From Siphonodentalium dalli (taxonomy: Eukaryota; Mollusca; Scaphopoda; Gadilida; Siphonodentaliidae), in NCBI GenBank assembly GCA_032622095.1, contig CP136069.1, forward strand, positions 154,183,043 through 154,247,042: DNA of 64,000 bases. Direction: 5' to 3'. The notes beneath the pieces are model-generated. The model saw only the letters and a program-made list of their open reading frames with translations, did no database searches and had not been told where the DNA came from. Every line of letters begins with the position of its first letter. The first letter of the stretch is position 1. This document shows positions 1-10,682 of this stretch, piece after piece. The position numbers and the translations under genes were made by a program.

Positions 1-2
1 TA

Positions 3-455
3 AAGTGTAGTTTAATTTCACAATTCACGGATAATTGGGAAACTGATATGAACAACTCCAGTCGTGGTAAGATATACCAAATTTTTAAACATGACTTATC
101 TTTTGAAAGGTATCTAACGTTGAACGTAGTAAACCGGATTACATTATGTAAATTTAGAACCAGTAATCACCATTTACCTATTGAAACAGGACGCTGGCGA
201 AAACCTGAACAAACTAACCGACTATGTCCACTCTGTAACTCCAGAAAGATTGGAGATGAATTTCATTATCTTCTTGAATGCGAGAGACTATCACCCGAAA
301 GACAGCGATTACTATCAAAATTTACTAACAAAAAACAAAATACTATTACAATGAGTGAAATACTTAACCAGAACAATTCAACAGACATACGGAAATTGTG
401 CGACTTTATTAAAATAATCAATCGTAAACTTATAAATTCAGATAAGCTTGGGTAG
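3..455 (+). pseudogene. C-terminal end of a LINE ORF2 (5' part outside the window)
   Basis: The frame is open from the first bases of the window to a TAG at 453-455, so the protein begins upstream. The readable ~150 residues match the tail of LINE ORF2 proteins: a 'W...SSRGKIYQIFK' segment, then 'IETGRWRKP', then a cysteine-histidine knuckle (CPLC...DEFHYLLEC; C-x2-C-x11-H-x4-C) at roughly 190-275. In this family the knuckle follows the reverse transcriptase domain and is thought to bind nucleic acid. No stop or frameshift is visible inside the segment, so this end could belong to an intact element. The reverse transcriptase itself is not in view, so the clade (Jockey/CR1 supergroup) is an inference. 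Confidence 0.8.
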
Positions 456-809
456 ATACCGAATAAGATAGTAAATGACACAGTATTCCTACGAACCTAA
501 CACGAAATAACATGTGCAAGCGACTAAACCAGAGTGGATACATACTCTTAATTATATTACCTCGCTGGTAATATAATTGAGGGTGTCTATGCACTTTGTG
601 TGGATCAGTCATATATGACACCATAGTATATAGCGTCAGCAGACAGCACCTATGGCAAACAGGTATATTATTTATATTGTAAATACTTTTCATATATTAT
701 AATGTATATCATTTGTATTTCTATTATGTAAGTCATGTACATAAAATGTATTATATGTTATCTTAATACCTATGTATTATGGGTCAAAAAGATTAAACGA
801 ATTGAATTG
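456..809 (+). mobile_element. 3' UTR and tail of the first LINE
   Basis: AT-rich non-coding sequence follows the LINE stop codon and ends in GATTAAACGAATTGAATTG, the AAT/TTG-type short repeat tail seen on CR1/Jockey-like LINEs. It contains a small inverted repeat around 540-585 (AATTATATTACC/GGTAATATAATT). No coding potential is seen. Confidence 0.55.
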
Positions 810-1574
810 TATGCAGAAGACTCATATGGCTATTTCTCAATATATCTCAATGATGGTCAAAGTCGGGACGCGAAACCTATTTTCCATGTACATGTCAGTT
901 ATAAATACAGATTTGTAACGATTATTGATCTTTTAATGTGCAAAGTGCATTTCCACAGCTCATGTATTAGTTTATTATCCCATGCAGACAACAATATATT
1001 TATGTTTTTAACAAATTTAAAAGCAAAACCACTTTGCGTTAGAACCTTGATTAGTGACGTAAGTTCATGGTCCTGTTAACCTGATTTGTGTAGATGGACA
1101 AGTTTTGAATTTGCTTACCCGAGGTAGGTGGTTTCTTCAAGTAAAGAATGTAGCGCAATAGTAGTTAAAGCATGTATGAATGCGACGGGATGTCTCTGGT
1201 ATACTTTATCTATTGTTGTGGGCTGACTTTTGTAAGTGATCGGGAAGTTTGATGGCATTTGTTAAACATACATAATTAATGGAAATTTTCCTTTTTTCCT
1301 TCCATGTTCAAGTGGTTTAATGTTAAAATTTGATGCCAGTGTAGAATCTCTAGAGAAACGTGAGTAGTCATTTGTGATCCATCGGAGAGCACTATTTTTC
1401 TTGTTCAATGTGGGTTTTAATTGTTTTGACTTCGGGAGACGAAACGGCAGCATATTCGAATTTACTATAGTATAGTATAGCTATAGTACGATGCCCCGAT
1501 AACTCAGACGGTAATACACATAGTACATTAATTTTGCCACCGTGAGAGGTCCAGCTATAAGATACATGGTTATA
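810..1574. other. Unassigned AT-rich sequence
   Basis: I see no gene, tandem repeat or recognisable terminal inverted repeat here. Short open frames (735-1079 plus, 1262-1453 and 1392-1616 minus) have no motif and look random. Confidence 0.4.
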
Positions 1575-1999
1575 GTGTCTCCGTCGGGGTATCCAACATG
1601 CAATTTTCAACTGCACCTCTCCCCCTTGAATAAAACCGAAATTTCAAAGTCCGAGAACATCTTTAAACCCATCCCTACTGAGTTAGAATTTTCGAATTGG
1701 TATATCAATTTTTGTTAACTCTTGGAAATGTCCAATATATCGCACCCCTTCTAAAATTTCCAACCGATGTCCATTTCGGTTAAAATGTTGACAGAACGTA
1801 GGAAGATATTCAACTTTTGTTCCAAAAACAACATATATCACAATAAATGGTGGTTCGAATATAAAACTATCAGAACAATTTCAAAATATTTTGGTCTAAA
1901 TATTTTCAACAAACATTGTGTGTGGCATGAAATTTCCAACTGCTGTTGACCAAAGTAGTGGGTGATAAACCCTCCAGATCTCTTGTCGCTACGTCCCTG
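1575..1999 (+). mobile_element. Fragment of the CAGGG-ended hAT-like repeat
   Basis: The segment shares with the 12984-14131 element the phrases CAACTGCACC...CCCCCTTGA, TTTCCAACxGATGxCCATTTC and GAAATTTCCAACTG. It ends in CGCTACGTCCCTG, a diverged form of the right terminus (CTAGCCACATCCCTG). The left end is too eroded to place. It is non-coding. Confidence 0.5.
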
Positions 2000-2186
2000 T
2001 TATCGTTGTTGAAGGTCTGTCTGTGCCTGATAAGTGCGGATTTGTTATCCTAGATAACGGGTGTATAAACCTCATATACCAAGCATTGCTTACCGGGGGC
2101 GGGGTAAGGGGTCAATATAATTATGTTGATCAATACATGATATACTTACGCAATGATATATATGTGATGAATTTCATTTTATATGT

Positions 2187-2674
2187 GTGTCCGCAACACA
2201 AAGATTTGCGCGAGAAATATATTCCGAAGTCATGTAATGACGCACCGTCGAGAGAACTTTTCTTCGAAATTCTTAGCTCGACCAGACCTGTGATATTGAA
2301 CAATCTGGCATTTTTTTTATAAAACTAGGTTTGAAACATTTCCTATAATCAGGGCACACATATATGAAGGCTGATTAAGATCTAAGCCCCATATTTTTAA
2401 ACGTAAATAAGGTATTTGTATTTTTAGCTGTACTTGTTTGCATACATTGTATATGTTCGGTGTGTAATACTGTGTGTGTTATTTAATGTTACATCTTTGT
2501 TTAGTCCACTGCATTACTTGTAGCTGTACGATGTTACAGTTGAAAATTGAATATATATCTGTTTCGTAATATTTCTGTGAACCGCCAATGTTTGTTCTAT
2601 GTGTAAATAGTGTAAATAATTGTCTCATGTCCCATGTGAAAATGGCTGAGAAATTAAATCATCCATTCATTCAA
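2187..2674 (+). pseudogene. LINE ORF2 C-terminal remnant plus 3' tail
   Basis: Reading from about 2187, the protein 'YVCPQHKDLREKYIPKSC...PSRELFFEILSS...LNNLAFFL' matches the last ~50 residues of Jockey/CR1-type ORF2 proteins (C-P-x4-LR-x-KYIP, then a leucine-rich end). The frame breaks at the run of T at 2311-2320. A plausible 3' UTR follows and ends in AAATCATCCATTCATTCA, a CATT/ATTC-type tail. Only the knuckle end of the protein survives; the upstream residues to 2023 do not look like LINE. It is therefore a 5'-truncated or eroded copy, distinct from the LINE at the window start. Confidence 0.6.
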
Positions 2675-2840
2675 CATGCACGTCCTATATATAGAGACTC
2701 GTGGTTGATTGGAAGTAATGCCTCCTGACCTCATGTTTAAGGGGAAAGTGTTTTTCCCAGTGTATGGAACCAGAAAGTGCAACGCCAAGCGTGACAAATC
2801 CTTCATGTAAGAATACACTACTACCATGCATTCTCCATAT

Positions 2841-2950
2841 GTGTTAGGGTTAGGGCTAGGGTTTAGAGTTAGAGTAAGGGTTAGGTTAGGTTTAGTGTTA
2901 GGGCTAGGGTTAGGGTTAGGGTTAGGGTTTAGAGTTAGAGTAAGGGTTAG
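2841..2950 (+). repeat. Degenerate interstitial telomere-like TTAGGG repeat
   Basis: About 110 bp of TTAGGG and variants (TTAGGGC, TTAGAGTTAGAGTAAGGG). A ~50-bp higher-order unit (GGGCTAGGGTT...AGAGTAAGGGTTAG) is present twice. It is consistent with a species that uses TTAGGG telomeres, and it is internal rather than a chromosome end because unrelated sequence lies on both sides. Confidence 0.85.
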
Positions 2951-3732
2951 TCACATACCCAAATTACACACGCTCAATTTAGAGAGTGGACAATGTTAAA
3001 TGTTTGTATGGAAGAACATTTATGTTGTTTTATAAGTTGAAGAATGTCCGTCACCTATATAGCACATGTTGCCAATTTTGATAAATGGACTATATTCCAG
3101 TTAGCGTACAGGTCTCGACAAATGTTGAGCATATCCCATGGTTACACTATTATAAGTACCAAAGGAAACTCGGTTCACAATTCTATTATTCGACAATTTT
3201 ACTATAGGCAATTCTAAAAACGTAATCACCGACCCGACCCTATCGGATAATATGCCGGAATAGCCATTCGCGGTCATTATATATAGCGAACAGTTAACAT
3301 GGGATTGTCATTGGATCCATTTTATGTATCTAAAAATTAACGACATGTACCAGCGGGACAATCCCGCGAAAACTATGCGAATAGCACACCGCGATTGTGT
3401 GTTGAAATGTGTGAAGGCATAATCCATTTACGATAAATACACTGATTATTTTTCAAATATTTAGTCAAACGGCACGGTAACCGTGTATCTAAACATTAGG
3501 CATTTAAAACCGAGTTATATTGGTTAATATGATAATATGCAATGCATCAAAATATAACGACGAAGTCTCGTGTAAAATATACATGAATCTATCTCGGCCA
3601 AACACACAATGCCATAGTATTAACGGGAATGCTTGACCAATCTTGTAGACCGTGTGTGTGAATGCGAGTAGATTTCGATAAACCTATGATTTAGTCATCG
3701 CCCTTTGATCATATATAGGCCTATAGCACATA
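2951..3732. other. Unassigned sequence
   Basis: No gene, tandem repeat or transposon terminus was recognised in this ~780-bp stretch. Confidence 0.4.
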
Positions 3733-3986
3733 TGTGACCCGCCATATCAAATCCAGTCGTAAGTCGGGATTTTTTTTACCATGTGCCAATTTTTTACAAT
3801 TTTAATAATTTGTTCTTGTATTCTTTAACAATTTTATAATTTCACCCATACAGAGTCCCAGACAAACATGAGCAGACGGCACTCTTCTATATGCTTCTAT
3901 ATATGTGTGGGGCTCCCTGCAGGGTAATGGATGCTGTTTTATTTTATGTCCTAAAAATTGTCATAAACATTTATTTAAAAAAAAGA
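3733..3986 (+). mobile_element. Hairpin-MITE copy lacking both hairpins
   Basis: It starts with TGTGACCCGCCATATCAAAT preceded by TA, the same terminus as the full copies at 5229 and 9794, and carries their centre (CCCATACAGAGxCCCAGACA ... GGGGCTCCCTGCAGGGTAAT). At the place where other copies hold the left hairpin, this copy reads GTGCCAATTTTTTAC. The loss lies between CCAA and ACAA, as expected of hairpin deletion. The right hairpin and right terminus are absent. Confidence 0.75.
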
Positions 3987-4928
3987 AGATATATATGGGT
4001 AACAATATCGTAAACTGTCACTTCTCGACATTTGAAGGTACCCCAAAATCAAAACGGTCAAACTTTTTTCTAAATCAAGAAAAGTGGAATGACTCGGTGA
4101 AAACAATATTTTACCTTGTCCTTATACCTGTTGTACACCAGCAATATATTGGTAAAGTGTGACAGGAGATGATTACACAATGGAGGTACACATACTATGT
4201 GACAGACACCCGAACGGACAGACGGACAGTCATTTCTATGTTTTTTTTTCGGGGGACAATTAAGATGAGACTACCTTGCCGTAGCATTCCATGTAATAAT
4301 AAAATTTATCAAATCATGTCGCGGTCATAATCATTGGCGTCACTTTTGGAATGGCTGTGGTATTACCCAGCAGCGTGTGTTTAATTTAAGGTGTCATGCT
4401 GAATCTTCCTGGAGAATACGTGACATAATGAATGTTTTTATAAAAAACTCAGATTCCAGTGTTATTCTGATTCATCGATGATGGTTGATCGGTGGGTGCA
4501 CACAGCATTAATATTTATGGAGAAGTCGTCGATTCGTTTCGAAATCAAAAAGCCGCAACAGTCCCCGAGGTGACCTGTTATCATTAACCTGTGTATAAAA
4601 TGCATGTTTTATTCAAGCATTTTTTCCAATAAACAAACCAACAAAGCATCTGGCGTCCAACGCTCCAAAGCATCCGAGTGTGTTGCTATTTGATGAAGCC
4701 ACAGGTGAACCAACAAAGCAATCCTTTAAATAAAAACAACGGCATTTTAGCTGTTATAATCCCACGCGGGAACTATATTCGTATTCGATGTAAGAGGCAC
4801 TTTCACTATAGGATGATTTTCAAACAGCATTAATAAATGTGTCCGCATCCTGTTATATTTGATCCCACTTTGATATTCAGTTGGTGATTAATGAATCACC
4901 ATGACGATGTTTTGGCTACAAACCAACG
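3987..4928. other. Unassigned sequence
   Basis: No gene is recognised. A short imperfect duplication (AACCAACAAAGC at about 4636 and 4711) is the only local structure seen. Confidence 0.4.
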
Positions 4929-5130
4929 AGTGGCAATTCACATTGTTTGACTCTCTCTTTCTCCCTCCCTCTCTCCATATCTCTCTCTATATCTCTCTCT
5001 CCCTCTCTCCCCCCTCTTCTCTCTCTCCCTCTCTCCCTATATATATATATACATGTATCTCTCTCTATTATCCAACGTATGGCAATACACATTGTTTGAC
5101 TCTGTCTCTCTCCATATTTATATATTATAT
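4929..5130. repeat. CT-rich simple repeat between two copies of a 25-bp phrase
   Basis: The phrase GGCAAT(T/A)CACATTGTTTGACT occurs at about 4931 and again at about 5081. Between them lies a CTCTCTC/CCTCT polypyrimidine tract and a short (AT)n run. Frames through it on both strands are low-complexity artefacts. Confidence 0.8.
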
Positions 5131-5228
5131 GACGACACATACCAGTCTTTAATGTACGAAGTATAAGATAAGTACACAAGTAATGTGTATACAAAATAAG
5201 TAGCGGACTGAGTTACCCGAACAATAGA

Positions 5229-5680
5229 TGTGACCCGCCATATCAAATCCGGTCGTAAGTCGGGATTTTTTTTTACCCTGTGCCAATGCATTCTCTTATG
5301 TCGACCATAGGTCGCCTCGCATATATAAGAGAATGCATTGGCCTAACAATGTTTTACAATTTTAATAATTTTTTCTTGTATTCTTTAACAATTTTATAAT
5401 TTTACCCATACAGAGCCCCAGACAATCATGGGCAGACGACACTCTTCTATATGCTTCCATATATGTGTGGGGCTCCCTGCAGGGTAATGGGTTTTTTTTA
5501 TTTTGTGTCCTAAAAATTGTAAGAAACATTTATTTAAAAAAAATGATAAAAAATTGTTAGGCCAATGCATTCTCTTATATATGCGAGGCGACCTATGGTC
5601 GACTCGCATACATAAGAGAATGCATTGGCACAGGGTAAACAAATCCCGACTTACGACTGGATTTGATATGGCGGGTCACA
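5229..5680 (+). mobile_element. Full-length hairpin-MITE (two internal hairpins)
   Basis: The outer inverted repeats run TGTGACCCGCCATATCAAAT to its reverse complement at 5661-5680. Inside each end lies an imperfect palindrome of about 67 bp whose arms begin CCAATGCATTCTCTTATATA and whose centre is a GTCGACCATAGGTCGCC-type loop (5285-5343 and 5563-5630). Between them is a unique ~200-bp core with no coding capacity. The right flank gives TA; the left flank here is GA, so the TA target duplication is damaged or absent in this copy. It is a non-autonomous element, and the source transposase is not visible in the window. Confidence 0.85.
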
Positions 5681-5944
5681 TATGATGCTCGAATAGGTTT
5701 AAGAACATCAAGATGGAATGAGTAAAGCATGATGTATTGGGGAACTGTAGCTACTTTTATCACATAATTAACCCACAAAACCAGCTTATATATAATTATT
5801 GGCAAGACACACGTGTAATATTAGCGCGTGCGATGACGTCACGCCATTATTTAAATAACTTGCGATTGCTGAAGTTCCTGATTGTTAAATTGTTTTCGAC
5901 GAATACTTGGCGTTGCTTCGCGTTTATTTGATCATGTGATAAAA

Positions 5945-6090
5945 GGTATCTCAAACTCGTTCTATTTTATACGTAATTTATCAACCTTGTCCACTAAATT
6001 CTATTTGAGCCTCGGTAAACCTCTGCTTAAATCGAATTTAATGAACTCGGTTGATAAATTACGTATAAAATAAAAACTCATATGAGATCC
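5945..6090. repeat. Fold-back palindrome
   Basis: The arm TCTATTTTATACGTAATTTA (5961-5980) continues to TCAACC and is mirrored at 6049-6074. Weaker outer pairing (ATCTCA...TGAGAT) extends the structure. The loop is ~60 bp. No coding potential is seen. Confidence 0.75.
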
Positions 6091-6094
6091 TCAA

Positions 6095-6262
6095 TATATA
6101 CTATTTGGAGTAAATATTAAATGAGGAGTCTGGTAATACACATTGTAGTTACTTTTGGTAATTGTAGCTACTTATATACTATTTGTAGTGAATATTAAAT
6201 GAGAGTTTGGTAATTCCCTTTGGGATTGTAGCTACTTATATACTATTTGTAGTGAATATTAA
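6095..6262 (+). repeat. Tandem repeat, ~65-bp unit, interrupted by a transposon
   Basis: Units read TATACTATTTGTAGTGAATA...TTAAATGAGGAGTxTGGTAAT...TTGTAGCTAC; about 2.5 units are present. The last unit is cut at AATGAGGAGTT and resumes at 7635 (AATGAGGAGTTTGGTAATTC), on the other side of the inserted Mutator-like element. Confidence 0.85.
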
Positions 6263-6272
6263 ATGAGGAGTT

Positions 6273-7634
6273 AGTCCAAGTCTTCTCGTACTAAAACCAG
6301 CTAAGATATTGGGATGGAGATGCTGGTATTTAGTCCGAGATCCTCCCGTATGGTCTCTTATGACACGAGTTACACCCAGGATCTGTGGCGGGAATCTGTG
6401 GTGTATTTTACTCGATTTACCTAACAAATCAATACATGATGCTATATACATCGGAAAGAGAGACATCTTATGGTCATAATGGTGTATAATAATCTAACTT
6501 TAATGTTAAATTACACATAGAATATACCGGTTGATTGCCACAAACATCGCTTTTTTTCTCTGTTTGTTTACGTTTTAACTGAAAGCCGAAGTGGTCCGAA
6601 TCACTTCGGCATAATCCGGAGTTTGTTTTGGGTATACTAGTTTCCGTTTCTATATATAGCGCGGGGTTTTCCGAACAAAATGGCGAAAGCCGATCGCCCC
6701 AAAGTCCAGTTTCCTATGTGCTTTGAGAACAATTCCCGCACTAAAAACTTAATGACATAATGGAGGATCAGAACGGTAGTTTTGTTGACAATTTTCGCAA
6801 GCAACTTGTCAAAATTGGAGCAAATTAGAACTCTTGTGTCTGACTTGCCATGTGTGTGAGTTTCTTCCATGTGCATTTTGACTTTTGTGTTGATAAAATA
6901 ATCGGAGAACCGAATCACACAGTTTCGAAATATAGTTCTTCCGTTTTAGTGGGACTTTTCAAACGTACGGTTCAAAATTTATTACAAATTTTGTTTGATT
7001 TTTTGTGTGCTTAACAAGAGCAGTATATTGCTCTGTTCGCTTAGTATATATCTTAATTTCGCGGAAGTCCACCAAATGTTGGTGAAATGTAGCGCCATAT
7101 TTATTCTAATGCTCGTTGTGTTTACACTGTTGTAAACTTTGAGAGGGTTGTAATTCCCGTAATTTATTTAATGTATTACATTTATATCTTCAATGTTTAC
7201 TTAATCTATTTAGTTTTTATTTATTGACACACATAATTACGATTACAATGGAGAATTCATCGTAATTTGCATGGTTAGTCGAAAATCTACGGAATATTTA
7301 CAACGGAAAATGCCGAACGCAGGTCGCGAGGTCAACTGAGTTCGCATACTTTTAAAAATTTGTAAACAGTGCGGTAATTGTCTCTTTTCACATTAAATTA
7401 CCGCTTTCAATTCACAACTGATGTGGGTTTCAGATCAAATAGCATGTCTTCTGCGGAAAATATCCGTTTATTGTCGCAATTGTGATATTTTATTTCATAT
7501 AATTGTAGTTTTATTTGAGCGGGTCATTAACGCTTAACTCGTGTCATAAGAGACCATACGGGAGGATCTCGGACTAAATACCAGCATCTCCATCCCAATA
7601 TCTTAGCTGGTTTTAGTACGAGAAGACTTGGACT
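6273..7634. mobile_element. Mutator-like non-autonomous transposon with perfect 100-bp inverted repeats
   Basis: By direct comparison, 6273-6372 is the exact reverse complement of 7535-7634 (starting AGTCCAAGTCTTCTCGTAC). The flanks share AATGAGGAGTT (6262-6272 and 7635-7645). If the terminus is read as TAGTCC, the duplication is 9 bp (ATGAGGAGT), the length typical of Mutator-like elements. Long inverted repeats and a 9-11 bp duplication fit that superfamily better than hAT or mariner. The 1.16-kb interior holds a small hairpin (GCCGAAGTG...CACTTCGGC at 6583-6610) and no transposase. The insertion sits inside a tandem repeat unit. Confidence 0.85.
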
Positions 7635-7895
7635 AATGAGGAGTTTGGTAATTCCCTTTGGGATTGACCATGCTGTTATAGTCATACCCTATGACCATAT
7701 TTGGGAGCCGACTTCATGTGTACAGGTTTAAATTGGCTGGGAGTATGAGAGGTGTGACGTTTCTATAAGGAACCGAGCACTGTTATTCGAGTTTGAGTTC
7801 TACCTCTATGGACGCTGATATAAAATACAAGTGCATCTCCATAGCAACACGACAGTAACACGTGCACTTTAAAAGTTACACGTACATGCGGTTAA

Positions 7896-8344
7896 CCCTT
7901 TCAGTGTCAGGTCCGATTTTTGTATCAACCCATATACCCTGTGCCAATGCATTCTCTTATATATGCGAGTCGACCATAGGTCGCCTCGCATATATAAGGG
8001 AATGCATTGGCATAACAATTTTTCATCATTTGTTATTATTTTTTACAATTTTAATAATTTTTTCTTATATTCTTTAACAGACTTATTTTGTAGGTTTAGT
8101 GCCAGGGAATCTTACGTTTTTCATGGGCATCAAAATTATTACTATGAATACTTGGTGATAGTTTTGAGTTATAACATGCCCCTAAGGTTTTTAACCAGTT
8201 TGTTTTTAAATTCGCTATAGAATGCTTAAGCATACCCAAAAAAAAAAAAAAATAGAATTTTTTTTTGTTTTTAAAAATGTTTTAGGGCCAATTTTACAGA
8301 CCGTAAATTAGGGCCGATGAGATCGGCCCCTGGTACTGAAAGGG
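7896..8344. mobile_element. piggyBac-like non-autonomous element with TTAA on both sides
   Basis: TTAA (7892-7895) is followed by CCCTTTCAGTGTCAGGTCCG. The right end reads CGGCCCCTGGTACTGAAAGGG followed by TTAA (8345-8348). TTAA targets and CCCTTT-type ends are the piggyBac hallmark. The inverted repeats are imperfect. Inside lie one hairpin module of the hairpin-MITE family (7934-8081) and poly-A/T runs. No transposase frame is present. Confidence 0.75.
7934..8081 (+). mobile_element. Left part of the hairpin-MITE, nested in the piggyBac-like element
   Basis: TACCCTGTG leads into the complete left hairpin (arms CCAATGCATTCTCTTATATA; one mismatch, AAGGGAATG for AAGAGAATG). The start of the core, TTTTTACAATTTTAATAATT...TTCTTTAAC, follows. 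The outer TGTGACC terminus and the right half are missing. Confidence 0.8.
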
Positions 8345-8579
8345 TTAAACATGGCTATTACTTATTTTCAGCTACCTAGGGCAAACTGGAGATAAAATCG
8401 AGGTCGATTGAATTTGTGGAAATACTCATAAACAAGATCAACAGGACTGCAGTACATGTAGCTCATTTTACCAAACTTTTACATACTCTCGAAATATTTT
8501 ATTTTTGTTATCAAATCTTCACTAAAATACACAAATGTAACTATAATTTAGAATAGTAATAATTTTCGTCTTGTTAGAA

Positions 8580-8712
8580 CTATATATGTAACTATGGTAT
8601 ATGTAGCTATGGTATATGTAGCTATTGTAGATGTATATAACTATGGTATATGTAACTATGGTATATGTAACCATGGTATATGTAACTATGGTATATGTAA
8701 CTATCTAACATG
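8580..8712 (+). repeat. 15-bp minisatellite
   Basis: About eight to nine units of CTATGGTATATGTAA with A/G variation (AACTATGG / AGCTATGG). Ends are marked by ATATATGTAAC and CATGTAACC. Confidence 0.9.
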
Positions 8713-8929
8713 TAACCGGCAACGTAAACAAATACGTGCCAATTGTAATGTTCTCTCTTTCGTGGCATCATAAGCTTCCATTTTCAATAATACATATGCC
8801 CATATATAACGCTCGACGCAGAACGTCAGAATCTGTCGAAGCTGTTTTATGTGCCAGCCGATGTCATGTATTTTATAACCTTGAAATAATTTTGAAATAT
8901 TCCGAAAATGGCCAATTAATACCACTCAT

Positions 8930-9190
8930 CAATATCGGTAGGAGTCATTTTGGTGGAGTTATTGCCCTTTTTCGACAAAGAATCGTACAAACTGGGACGC
9001 ATCTTTTTTTCCGAGCCTGTTTTCCGTCAATTATTTTTAACTTGGCACAGATGTCAACCAGCATGGGAACTTACGCACCTGCGATTTTGAGTTCAGTCGC
9101 AGTCATTTTGGTAGAGTTATTGCCATTTTTCAACATAGAAATGTTTTATGTTTTTTATTTGAGAGTTATTGACCCTTTCTCGACACATTG
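8930..9190 (+). repeat. Diverged tandem repeat carrying a spurious 151-residue frame
   Basis: The phrase GTCATTTTGGTxGAGTTATT-GCC(C/A)TTTTTC occurs near 8943 and 9101, with a third, shorter version near 9160 (GAGAGTTATTGACCCTTTCTC). The unit is ~155 bp. The open frame 8736-9191 crosses this repeat. It has no recognisable domain, and its composition follows the repeat, so I do not call it a gene. Confidence 0.6.
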
Positions 9191-9495
9191 AAGATGTGCA
9201 ACATATTTAGTGAATATGCATGCACTTTTTATTCCACACCCATTAACGTGAGTCACATGTATTCAATGGCTGGGATTCCATAGTGTATACCTCTAGTGGA
9301 ATACAAGCCGGAACTATTCTTGTTGACGTTGTCGCCAAGAAAGATGTCGATCATTACGTCGATCATCCGCTTCCGGTGATCCCCCCATAGTTACTGGTTA
9401 TTTGTCAGACTTAAATCACAATAAGGGTAGCTATAGTAACAATGAAGGTGACATTCATGGATGGAACTTATCTGACTGAACGGTGTAGAATAAAT
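9191..9495. other. Unassigned sequence
   Basis: No gene or repeat terminus was recognised. Confidence 0.35.
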
Positions 9496-9642
9496 ACAGA
9501 ACACAACGCATTATAATCTCGAATCTTTTATCGAACTCATTGCGGACGGCGAAAGTTATATTTCGCTCTCGCTACGCTACGCTACGCCATCCGCAAGTCA
9601 TTCGACAATAGAGTCTCGATTAAGATGCGCGTTGTGTTCTGT
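9496..9642. repeat. Fold-back palindrome (~147 bp)
   Basis: ACAGAACACAACGC at the left is mirrored by GCGTTGTGTTCTGT at the right. Inner matches are TCTCGAATCTT/AATCGAGA-type, TATCGAA/TTCGACA and TTGCGGACGGCG/CGCCATCCGCAA. The loop contains TCGCTACGCTACGCTACG. It looks like a small fold-back element or a pair of inverted MITE ends. Confidence 0.75.
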
Positions 9643-9793
9643 CTATGTAACACATTGGTGTAATCAACTCCTCCTACAGTTTTTAGTATGGGAATCTTCA
9701 AACCTGCCATCTTCGTCGGGGGACATTTTGGTCAGCGACCTATTATTATGATTTGTGAGAGAGCATGATGGATTGAGCCTCATTTGCGATATA

Positions 9794-10254
9794 TGTGACC
9801 CGCCATATCAAATCCAGTCGTAAATCGGGATTTTTTTTACCCTGTGCCAATGCATTCTCTTATATATGCGAGGCGACCATAGATCGCCTCGCATATATAA
9901 GAGAATGCATTGGCCTAACAATTTTTTACAATTATAATAATTTTTTCTTGTATTCTTTAACAACTTTATAATTTCACCCATACAGAGCCCCAGACAAACA
10001 TGAGCAGACGACACTCTTATATATGCTTCTATATATGTGTGGGGCTCCCTGCAGGGTAATGGACGTTTTTTTTATTTTATGTCCTAAAAAATGTCAGAAA
10101 CATTTATTTAAAAAAAATGATAAAAAATTGTTAGGCCAATGCATTCTCTTATATATGCGAGACGACCTATGGTCGACTCGCATATATAAGAGAATGCATT
10201 GGCACAGGGTAAAAAAATCCCGACTTACGACTGGATTTGATATGTCCGGTCACA
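9794..10254 (+). mobile_element. Full-length hairpin-MITE with TA target duplication
   Basis: TA then TGTGACCCGCCATATCAAAT on the left; the reverse complement with a small change (TATGTCCGGTCACA) then TA on the right. The left hairpin is at 9847-9913 and the right hairpin at 10136-10203, with the same core as the 5229 copy. This is the clearest copy for defining the family. TA duplication and short inverted repeats suggest a Tc1/mariner-class source, which is an inference. Confidence 0.85.
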
Positions 10255-10370
10255 TATATGTTTATAAGGATAACAGTTATCAACCGTGTCGTGGTAATCA
10301 AGCGGATAATATAATATACCGTGTTTACTTGTTGGCGATATATGCATTTATCAAACAGGAACAGACTTCC

Positions 10371-10682
10371 CGTTTTTGCTTGGAAATATCCCAATTATCC
10401 TTCGGACAGGGTGGTGTCCATGTGCAAGGGTGAAAACTTTTATGTGTGTTTGTGTTTTATTTTTTAATTTCATATTAATAGTATAGGCTATTCTGTGTTA
10501 TTCGACATTATAGCCCGGTCCGGAACGTTACAACGAATGGAAACATTAAATCAGTGTAAATAATTAGTTAGCAGGGACATGGCTAGAGGTTCCCTGTTAG
10601 GGGTGTTCACCTATAGTTTCTAAATGCACCCCTTCCAGTAACTTCTATTTGCACCCTCGTGTCAGCCTATCAGGTTCGAGTT
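10371..10682 (+). repeat. Arm 1 of an inverted duplication that includes a CAGGG transposon end
   Basis: This segment is similar to the reverse complement of 16583-16928. Shared phrases include TATTAATAGTATAGGCTATT, CTGTGTTATTCGA, TTAAATCAGTGTAAAT and, after CAGGGAC at 10571, CTGTTAGGGGTGTTCACCTAT. The similarity covers both sides of the CAGGG terminus, so flank and transposon end were copied together. Confidence 0.8.

Noticed and set aside
4916-5194. Arg/Glu-rich and Ser/Leu-rich frames on opposite strands
   Set aside because: Both come from the CT/GA simple repeat.
8736-9191. 151-residue open frame as a gene
   Set aside because: It overlaps a ~155-bp diverged repeat, has no domain, and is no longer than expected among many chance frames in 64 kb.
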